Shown here piece after piece: positions 56,400 through 64,000 of a stretch of 64,000 nt of DNA; positions within the stretch are counted from its first letter, which is position 1; each line of letters begins with the position of its first letter. Where the stretch lies: assembly GCA_018398585.1 (NCBI GenBank), contig JAGTTD010000011.1, positions 7,253,001-7,317,000 on the forward strand, in the 5' to 3' direction. Below the pieces are notes generated by a model, which searched no databases, was not told where the DNA came from, and saw only the letters and a program-made list of their open reading frames with translations. Source of the DNA: Simmondsia chinensis. Taxonomy: Eukaryota; Streptophyta; Magnoliopsida; Caryophyllales; Simmondsiaceae. A program made the translations under genes and the position numbers.

Positions 56400-57418
56400 C
56401 CAACTCTTAATAAAAGCATCATTTAGTCAACGAAGTACTTTAAAATGGATAAATTAGTCACCCAAGTAATAAGTTGGAAATTTTATCACCTAACTTTAAA
56501 TGACAACTTTTTTTCGTCCCTCATGTGAATTAAAAATGACAAAAAAATTTAGCATCTAAATGAAAAAAAAACTAATTTAATTATGTTTTTGACTTATTTA
56601 TTTCATTGGTCCTCATATTTTCTTTTCAAAGTCTATGTTCTATTTGAAACAAATTGGTGCACATATGGCTATTAATGTTGGGTAAAAATTAAAAGGTCAT
56701 AAATAAAGTTTGACATTATATAAAACTTGATAAAATATTTTTAAAAAAATGAGAATTCAAAGAATATTTAAAAAAAAACAAGAATCAGCAAATGACAGAT
56801 GCATTAAAAATGATGAAGATCAATTTGGTAAAAAAATAAAATATTTTTTAATTCTTTCATTGGTTCTCAGTTTTCTAAAAATATTTTCTAATGTTTAACG
56901 TATTTGATATTTTCTTGATTCACATTTTTTTATAATATTTTTTTCATGTTTTATTTAGTGAAATTATCAATTAGATACATTAAGGTTTGACGAGTTATCA
57001 CCTAGGTACCATAAAGTTTTAATATATATAATGGAGATGTTTAAATATTTTATCATTTAGGCACCCTAAGTTCTAAAATTTTATCAATCAAGCACCCTTT
57101 TTTGGAAATGCGATAGAATTCTGTTGGAAAATGCTAAAATAGAATATGATTCTAATAGTATAGTATATTTATTAGAATTTGATTTTTTTTTTTTTGCCAA
57201 AAAACACTAACATGACACCTGATTTCGAAATTTTTTTCCAAATTGATCTTCATTATTTTTAATGACCTGGCATTATTGATCCTTAATGTTCCTTGAATTC
57301 TCATTTTCTTTAAAATATTTTATCAAGTTTTATTTAATGTCAAAGTTGGTTTGTAATTTTTTAATTTTTACCTGATGTCAATAGCCACATATGTGCACTA
57401 GTTTGTTACAAATAAAAT
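56400..57418. repeat. Long inverted-repeat DNA, cut by SIRE-like copy 2
   Basis: The left arm at about 56640-56840 pairs with the right arm at about 57220-57415. Examples are 'ggtgcacatatggctatt' against 'aatagccacatatgtgcac', and 'ataaaacttgataaaatat' against 'atattttatcaagttttat'. Between the arms is the AT-rich repeat also seen at 29690-29824. The right arm ends exactly at the SIRE-like LTR (57419), so the fold-back was older and was broken. No coding region. Confidence 0.6.
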
Positions 57419-58506
57419 TGTTGGCCCTAAAGGCCATTTATATTAAAATTTTGATGAATACAATTATTTGGTGAGTCATTATGCTTAAGTTGTTGTAATC
57501 TTATTTGAAAGTGACCCATAAGAAATGTAGGAAAAATTAAGAGTAATCATGGTGATACCAAGCTTTCCAAGATGGTGGATCAAGAGGAAAAGAAATCAAA
57601 GTTGAAGAGAAGAGAACGAGATTCGTGTCCAAGTGCTTTAAATCATTTACTTTTATTTTCTAGGACTTAGGATCGAGATATATCAATTGAGCCAAATCTC
57701 AATATTGATATGTGATTCCCTAACAAAAATATTTTTGAAATACTTTTGAAATTTGATTTCAAAAATTTATTTGAAAATTATTGAAGTCGAAATTCAAGCA
57801 ATAGAGTTTGTCAATAAAATATTTTTCAAGATTGGTATTTTGTAAAACAAAATCAAATCAAACAAGATCAAATTCTAAGTAAGTGAGTTTTAGCTTGATT
57901 GAATCAATCAATTGTTGAATGAGCAAAATGAAGGAAATTAATTCAAAAATTAAGCTAATATAGCAATCAATTAACCAATCATTTTACTTAGCTAATATGG
58001 TAAATCAACGAATCATTCAAGCCAATTGATGAAAAATGTTCAAATCCATCCAGGCATACTGAGTGTCGACACATAGACATACAATAGCCATCCGAAGCTG
58101 CTGTGTGTCAACACACATATCAGAAAAAGCTCCAAACAGTTACTTTTAACTTGATTTTTTTTTCTAATCTTTTTTCCAACATTTTGAATGTTCCCTGGGC
58201 TCTCATTGGCCTATAAATAGGGTTTGAATGCTTTGGTTTAAATCATCCAACACTCTCTAAACATTCTTTAATAAAAGGCACTTTCTTATTCTTTAACGGT
58301 TTGGTTTTAAGTTTTGTTTAAAGTTTTTCTTAAGCGTCAGTAGTTGTTTTTATTGTTGATCATTGAGCTTAATTGGAATATGTTTAGTTTTGGCTAAGCT
58401 TGATCTATTGTCAATTCACTCTTGAAAGAGTGAAGAGTCACATTGCTTTAATTCTTCCATTGCTTTATTTCAATTATTTATTAAAAAGGTTAGATCCTAA
58501 GCCTAC

Positions 58507-58755
58507 TGTCACGGGATGAATGCAGATCACCCATGCGGCGCCTAGGCCCCCTGAGGCTAGGGCTGGGGCTAGCCAACCTTGTATGGTCAACAAGCAACAA
58601 TATACCCCTGAAGAGATGAAATACACGGCGTACTAAGGAACGTACCTGCATTCGACATATGCACATTAGCACCAGACAGGCTGTGAAGACCCCATATGGC
58701 ATATGGTTGCTTATTGAACGCCGAGGACAATATCAGCAAAAGGCGGCTCATGACA
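58507..58755 (-). repeat. TRIM 3' LTR
   Basis: 249 bp, TGTCACGGGATG...GCTCATGACA on the plus strand; pairs with 59306-59554. Confidence 0.9.
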
Positions 58756-59291
58756 TTCTCCCCCACCCAATTTCGCAGACGTCCTCGTTGCGGGTGATGG
58801 TACTGCCCATCGTCGCTACCCTACATCTCTAACAGCCTTGATTGGTCACGGGATGACCACATCGTCATCCCCTCTCGTGTGACACTTATGGCATACCTTC
58901 AATGCTTACCCAGCGATAAGCAGTGCACTCAAAGCGCCATCTGCCAACTCCATGCACCAAAGTGCGCCACGTACACATCTCACGTGAACAATGCTTGTTG
59001 ACACTTCGCTTCCGCACTCTACCCCACAGGATCGGTTCAATCTCCACGCTGCAAGCCAGCCAAACGGTTAGCCACCCTAACCAACACCTGCCATGGTGCG
59101 CCTCTGTCACACCTGGAATGCAAGCCACTCCGTCCCCATGTAGTGCTCCCACCACACGAGGAGTGTCCATCCCCATGGACAAACCCGCTCGACACACCTG
59201 GGATGCAAACAACTCCCACACCCAAGGAGTGTTTACCACCACAGACAAGCCCGCTTCAAAGACGGCTACTTACTCGCATATTATGAGCCCC

Positions 59292-59303
59292 GCTCTAATA
59301 CCA
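59292..59303 (-). other. TRIM primer-binding site
   Basis: The minus strand reads TGGTATTAGAGC, one mismatch from the initiator tRNA-Met type. Confidence 0.8.
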
Positions 59304-59305
59304 CT

Positions 59306-59554
59306 TATCACGAGATGAACACAGATCACCCGTGCGGTGCCGAGGCCCCCTGAGGCTAGGGCTGGGGCCAGCCTACCCCCTGTGGTCAACAAGGAGCAAT
59401 ACACCTCTGAATAGGCGAAATACACAGCATACTAAGGAACGTACCTGCATTCAACACATGCGTATTAGTACCAGACAGGCTATGGAGACCCCATATGGCA
59501 TATGGCTGCTTATTGAGCATCGAGGACAATGTTGGCTAAAGGTAGCATGTGACA
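59306..59554 (-). repeat. TRIM 5' LTR
   Basis: 249 bp, TATCACGAGATG...GCATGTGACA on the plus strand; the first G to A change (TATC for TGTC) is a point mutation relative to the partner. Confidence 0.9.
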
Positions 59555-59953
59555 CTGCGGTTGCAAAAGGATTGGTTGTAAAGATTGGGTTTTGGGCCTA
59601 CATACAAAAAGACAAGTTGTAAAGGTTGGATCCTGAGCCTAGTGTTAAAAAAAGATCATCAAGCTTAGTTAATGGCTCAAGTAACGAAGAGTAGTCATCT
59701 GAAGAGTGGACTAGCTTCCGAGTAGGAAGTGAACCATTATAAAAATCGTCGTGCATCCTTTTGTTCTTGTGTTTACTTTTTATATTTTGCATTTATTTTT
59801 TATCTTTTAAATCGTTATTTGGTTCTTTAAATTTAAATTTTATCTTATCATGAAAGCACCTAATTCACACCCCCTCTTAGGTTGCCCTTTGGGCCTTCAA
59901 TTGGTATCAAAGCTAGTACTTTTTTTTGGTCTGACAACCTTAGAGTGATCCTT

Positions 59954-60980
59954 ATGGCACCCATTGCACCTATTTTGGTCGAGGGTCAATCAACTGAGAA
60001 GCCTCCACTTTGTGACGGTAAAAATATTTTCTATTGGAAACTTAGGATGAGACTTTTTGTTATGTCTATTGATTTTGATTTGTGGCTCATAACAAAAAAT
60101 GGTGATTTGGCTCCTGCAATGAATAAAGGAAATGCAATTCTTGATGAATTTGAAAATGAGCTTATTTAACACGACAAAACAAAGCTTGAAAAAAATGCTA
60201 AAGCTCAATTCCAATTATTATGTGCTATTACTTCTAATGTGTTTAATCATTTCAAAAGTTGCAAGATCGCAAAGGAGATTTGAGATAAACTAGAAGCCGT
60301 ATTTGGAAGAGAGTCCAATGAAGAATCCCCTCATACAAGTGAAGAGGAGCAAGTGGATTCGTGTGTCATGGCCATTGAATCTAAATAAGAATAAGAACTT
60401 AAAGAATGAGGTAAATGATTTATCTTATAATGAGCTCATAGATAGTTTTCGTGAATTATGTGGTGTGTTCTAAAAATAAAGAAGCAAATATTCTTCTAAG
60501 AAAAATGAGCTACAAAAAGAGTCAAACCAATGTTTAGTGTTTAAGCTTGAAAATGAATCTTTGAAAGAAAAAATAGAGTCATTAAATAATCAAGTTGAAA
60601 TATTAATCAATGAGAAGCAATTCTTGGAAGAAAGGCTCATTTCCAATGAAAGTAAAAATGAAGAATTTAAAGAAGATGAATTATTACTTAAAGAGAATGA
60701 GTAAAGAACAAGTAGAAGAACTCTAACAAATTTCAAGTAATTTTCTCAAGGGTCATGAAACACTTGAAAAAAAAATACTCTCTTTTCAAAGATCTTCTTA
60801 CAATAAAGAGGGAATTGGCTATAGCAGAAATGCTCGAAAGAAAAAATTGAATATACTTTTCGTCAAAGCCTCCTCACCATTGATAAACTCTATAAGATGT
60901 CATTATTATGATGATCATGGGCATGTCGTGCATCAATGTCCTTTTAAAAAGAATTTGAGAAAAACCAGGATGGTTTGGGT
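59954..60980 (+). pseudogene. gag of SIRE-like copy 2, broken
   Basis: ATG at 59954 opens MAPIAPILVEGQSTEKPPLC and the frame is open to a stop at 60167-60169 (FYWKLRMRLFVMSIDFDLWL, MNKGNAILDEFENELI). The sequence then continues with several stops (FQLLCAITSNVFNHFKSC, KLEAVFGRESNEES). A coiled-coil-like Glu/Lys-rich part lies near 60500-60700. The zinc knuckle near 60890-60945 reads CHYYDDHGHVVHQC, with the second cysteine changed to tyrosine, so RNA binding would fail even if translated. Confidence 0.85.
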
Positions 60981-61279
60981 TCCAAAAGGATCTTGACCAC
61001 CAAAAGACAAGACTAACAACGAGGGACCCAAGAAGATTTAGGTACCAAAAGATTGTTAAGTTATGTAGGTATGTTTGAAATTGGAGAAGAAAAATCAAAT
61101 AGTGTTTGGATAGTAGTGTCATAAGTTTTACAACCGAAGAACAATAGATGAACACTTTTATCAAACCAACGAAAGTATCTATCACTTTTTGTGACAACAA
61201 GAAAAGAAAAATTCTTTGTATTCGTAATATTGCCCCTAACTCTTCTCCTTGCATATATGATGGTTTACTTTTTGATGGT
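60981..61279 (+). pseudogene. protease-region remnant of SIRE-like copy 2
   Basis: Corresponds to 49720-50005 of copy 1 ('tgaccaccaaaagacaagac', 'ttctcctt' then 'gcatatatgatgg'). The frame is broken. It ends at the insertion point of the Athila solo LTR, whose duplication ATGGT lies within the 'gatggt' of the copia sequence. Confidence 0.6.
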
Positions 61280-62719
61280 TGATGTGATTTTAAAGTGTGT
61301 TTAAAAACTAGGTACTCATAAGCGTACGAGATCATCGTAGCTAAATCGGGTATAGGGTCATATCCATATGGAATAGGAGTTAAGTTGGATTTAATTACTA
61401 ATGAGCTGTTGAATTTTCGGGCTTTGTTGATTATTTGGGCAATTAACTAAATGAAACAATAAATTAAAGATGTCAATTCGATTGAGGTTAGTTTAGGGAA
61501 TGAATTCAGGATAGCTTTACTTGTATCCTGTCATCATATTATACTATAAAAATGATTTAGGTGACTTAGGTTACAAGCAGTAAGCCTGTGCTAATATTTA
61601 AACTAGGGCTTAGGGTAATGAACTAGTCTAAAGGCATAACCTATCATATCACTCTAAGTGTAGCATATGTTATCTCATTAGCAATACTTATTTCCTTTCT
61701 TACTCCTAATTTAATATTAAACCTGAATTAATACTTAAACTAGGGCTTAGGATAATGAACTAGTCTAAGGGCAATCCATCTTAACCGTAGATGTATCATG
61801 GATTATCTCAATAGCACTAACAAATTCCTTTGTCACTCCTAATTAAGTATTAATTCGTATAAGACATTGCATTTAGGGTTTGGGACAACCTCAACCCTGA
61901 TCACGTGCGAAAACCAATTATGTTATGGTCTAGGCTACAAGCTCTTAGACTAACGCTATAATTTGGAGATCTCAACATGGCTACAAGCACACACAAAGAA
62001 ACACCAAACACAATTATAAATTCTCCACAGGGTGCATATATAACATAACACAAATCCATTGTCAAAAGCGTAATATAACTCCGGGATACGGGGGGCTACC
62101 CGCCCTTCATTCCTAAACTACAAGTCTACTCCTACATAGGAGTTTTACACACCATTCAAATAAAAAAAAGATAAAGCAATGAATAAAAACTAAGGACTTG
62201 AAGACTCCCACAATTTACGTTGACGTTGATCCTCACTTTGATCCTTCCAGCACTCCGACCACCTGCGCTTCGGCATTTGAGAACCTCTTGGATCTCATAG
62301 CGGCTTTGGGAAGGAGAGGAGAAGAGGAGGCGTGGTAAAAGATCCCCAAATTAGGTCAATTTATGTATTTAAGGAGTGGCGATGTGTTGCGGTGTGTCTC
62401 ACGGCCCTCCCCATCTCTCCTTCCATACATAGTTTTATAAATAAATAAATATATAATATAATATAATATATAATATATTCACCATCTACAAGACTTATTT
62501 GAGTTACTGAATTATGACCCGATTGATCCTTCTTTTCCACACGTGGTCGGGTTTCTCACAGTAGTCTTCAATTATGCCTCGATTACACTTGATTTTGCCA
62601 CTTTTCAACCTTTGTTTGCTCTATTGCCCTATAAGCCAAAATGTAACTAGATTACAAAAAAACACACATGTAATAGCCGAAGAAATAAGAAATAAAATAT
62701 GTAAATATGAAGTACATCA
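61280..62719 (-). mobile_element. Athila solo LTR (minus), TSD ATGGT
   Basis: 1,440 bp, reading TGATGTGATTTTAAAG...GTACATCA on the plus strand, the reverse complement of an Athila LTR. The exact duplication ATGGT lies at 61275-61279 and 62720-62724. It carries an internal direct duplication of about 137 bp (starting at 61601 and 61738), also seen in the other minus-strand solo LTR but not in the full element. Confidence 0.93.
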
Positions 62720-62724
62720 ATGGT

Positions 62725-64000
62725 CTTATACATAATTTTCTTTACATTACTATGTGATAGAGTTTATTGTGTGCAATCTAGAGTCATTCAAATATATAGT
62801 GGCGTATGTTTAAATGAATGAATTATTACTTGATCAATTAGGATATGATAATGTCTATATGATTGATCTTGCATGTATGAACTTTGTAAAATATTCTAGT
62901 GTCTTGGATGAAAATGATCATTGGATTTGAAATAGAAGATTTGAATATGCTAGTATGGACTTAATTTCAAGACCTTTGAAAAATGATCTTATTTGACGAA
63001 TACCAAAGCTTAATTCGAAAAAGATCTACACTTCAATGTGAAACAAACAAGATCTTCATTCAAATCCCATGATATAGTTTCTATCTCATGGCATCTTGAA
63101 CTTTTGCACATAGACTAGTTTGATCATACTAGATATTTAAGCCTTAGTAAAAAAATGTACGAACTTGTAATTATTGATGATTACTCCCATTTTTGTTGTC
63201 ACTTATTTCTTTCTCATAAGAATGAAGCCTTTGAAAATTTTGAAAAGTTTTGCAAACAAGTGCAAAATGCAAAATATTTGAAAATCGTTTCAATTAGAAG
63301 TGATCATGGAAGGGAATTTGAAAATGATAATTTTGAAAAATATGTGACTAAATTGAAATCCACCATAATATTTCAACTCCTAAAATTCATCAATAAAACA
63401 AAGTGGTTTTTTTTTTAAAAAAAAAAAAAAAATGAAATTCTTGAAGAAATGGCAAGAACCATGCTTTGTGAAAACAATTTGCAAAATTCTCTTTGGGCCA
63501 AAGCTATTAATGCCACTTAGTGCATTCTAAATAAGGTTTTGATAAGTCCTATTTTGAAGAAAATGCCCTACAAACTTTACAAAGGTGGAAAATCAAATAT
63601 TGCATATTTCAAGCCATTTGGGAGTAAATGCTTAATCCACGACTATGGTAAAATGAATCTTGGTAAATTTGATCAAGAATGGATGAAGGCATATTCATTG
63701 ATTATTTTCTTACTAGCAAAATATATAGAGTCTATAATAAAAAGTCAAGGGTAGTAGAAGAGTCTATACATGTGGTTTTTTATGGAACTAATGTCTTATC
63801 CTTTAGAATTTCCTGTGGTGATGATGATATAGTAATCAAATCAATAAACATTACACCATCATATAAGGAACAAGAAAAGGATAAATCTAAAGCTCCAATG
63901 GATGAACCGAAAGGAAATGATCAAAATATAGAATCTAAAGAGAAAGACTTGCCACGAGGTTGGAAATTCTTGAATGATCATCCAACAAGTCAAATCATTG
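62725..64000 (+). pseudogene. integrase of SIRE-like copy 2, broken, runs off the window
   Basis: Continues copia sequence after the solo LTR: CNLESFKYIVAYV-like GAG-pre-integrase remnants to 62950. In 63155-63418 it reads YELVIIDDYSHFCCHLFLSH and VSIRSDHGREFENDNFEKY, with two catalytic aspartates. A poly(T)/poly(A) stretch at 63406-63432 breaks the frame. NNLQNSLWAKAINAT follows near 63475-63520 and ILKKMPYKLYKGGKSNIAYF in 63539-63754. A final frame runs open from about 63750 to the end (VVEESIHVVFYGTN; LPRGWKFLNDHPTSQII), the linker towards RT. Confidence 0.85.

Larger units (their letters stand above)
58507..59554 (-). mobile_element. TRIM (miniature LTR retrotransposon), 1,048 bp
   Basis: Two direct repeats of 249 bp (58507-58755 and 59306-59554) have TGTCAC...TGACA termini. 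On the minus strand a primer site TGGTATTAGAGC (59292-59303) stands two bases from one LTR, and a polypurine tract (complement of 'ttctcccccaccc', 58756-58768) abuts the other. The 550-bp interior is GC-rich and encodes no recognisable protein. LTRs differ at about 42 of 249 positions (hand count, about 83% identity). Flanking CTAC and CTGC may be a 4-bp duplication. Comparison with the empty site in copy 1's LTR at about 48262 supports the boundaries. Confidence 0.88.
57419..59899 (+). repeat. 5' LTR of SIRE-like copy 2, split by a TRIM
   Basis: Starts TGTTGGCCCTAAAG and ends GGGCCTTCA. After removing 58507-59554 it is about 1.43 kb and matches the LTRs of copy 1 at lower identity than those match each other. 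TATA box at 58212-58220. Confidence 0.9.
57419..64000 (+). mobile_element. SIRE-like Ty1/copia, copy 2, cut by the window end
   Basis: The same family as 47108-54734: an LTR 57419-59899 (with a TRIM inside), primer site TGGTATCAAAGC at 59902-59913, then gag and integrase relics to the end. An Athila solo LTR (61280-62719) interrupts it. The 3' LTR, RT and RNase H lie beyond the window, so no duplication could be checked. Confidence 0.9.

Noticed and set aside
58886..59318. Overlapping open frames of 120 (minus) and 131 (plus) codons in the TRIM interior
   Set aside because: They overlap on opposite strands in GC-rich DNA where stops are rare, show no domain, and lie between the LTRs of a miniature element not expected to code.

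Overview
This window looks like a gene-poor, AT-rich stretch of an angiosperm nuclear genome, probably a eudicot. I find no intact host gene and no confident functional RNA gene. Nearly everything recognisable is a transposable element or a relic of one: Ty1/copia and Ty3/gypsy polyprotein domains, long LTRs with tRNA primer-binding sites and polypurine tracts, hAT- and Tourist-like MITEs, SINEs, a TRIM and minisatellites. Identifications come from reading translations and repeat structure by eye; no database search was run. Many boundaries rest on target-site duplications (TSDs) found by comparing the flanks.

Layout. 0-4.8 kb: AT-rich DNA with a minus-strand copia relic (zinc knuckle, integrase, start of RT) beside its primer site. 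4.8-12.4 kb: the 3' part of a plus-strand Ty3/gypsy element of Tat type. It has a 30-bp minisatellite, a decayed antisense, apparently spliced gene, a 58-bp minisatellite, a polypurine tract and a 3' LTR. 13.1-19.8 kb: a decayed plus-strand copia element carrying two SINEs whose heads derive from 5S rRNA, with a third, head-less copy just upstream, plus a fragment that reads as part of a formin FH2 domain. 21.5-26.9 kb: a complete but decayed minus-strand chromovirus with TSD GGCAG. 27.3-29.2 kb: a cluster of Tourist-like MITEs, one inside another, and a tRNA-derived SINE.

29.8-38.8 kb: an Athila solo LTR (minus, TSD GTACC) holding a hAT-like element, which holds a 6.5-kb non-autonomous copia (minus, TSD TAAGC). 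40.1-56.4 kb: an Athila element (plus, TSD GTCAC) with gag and protease but no RT, RNase H or integrase, and a duplicated 3' segment. It holds a hAT-like MITE (8-bp TSD), which holds a 7.6-kb SIRE-like copia (TSD CATTT). 57.4-64 kb: a second SIRE-like copia, cut by the window edge; its 5' LTR carries a 1,048-bp TRIM and its body an Athila solo LTR (minus, TSD ATGGT).

The elements do not act together as a pathway. They record successive insertions, and all coding regions are broken by stops or frameshifts. The most noteworthy items are the 5S-headed SINE family, the formin-like exon inside a copia element, the TRIM, and the antisense gene with two hypervariable arrays in the Tat-like element.
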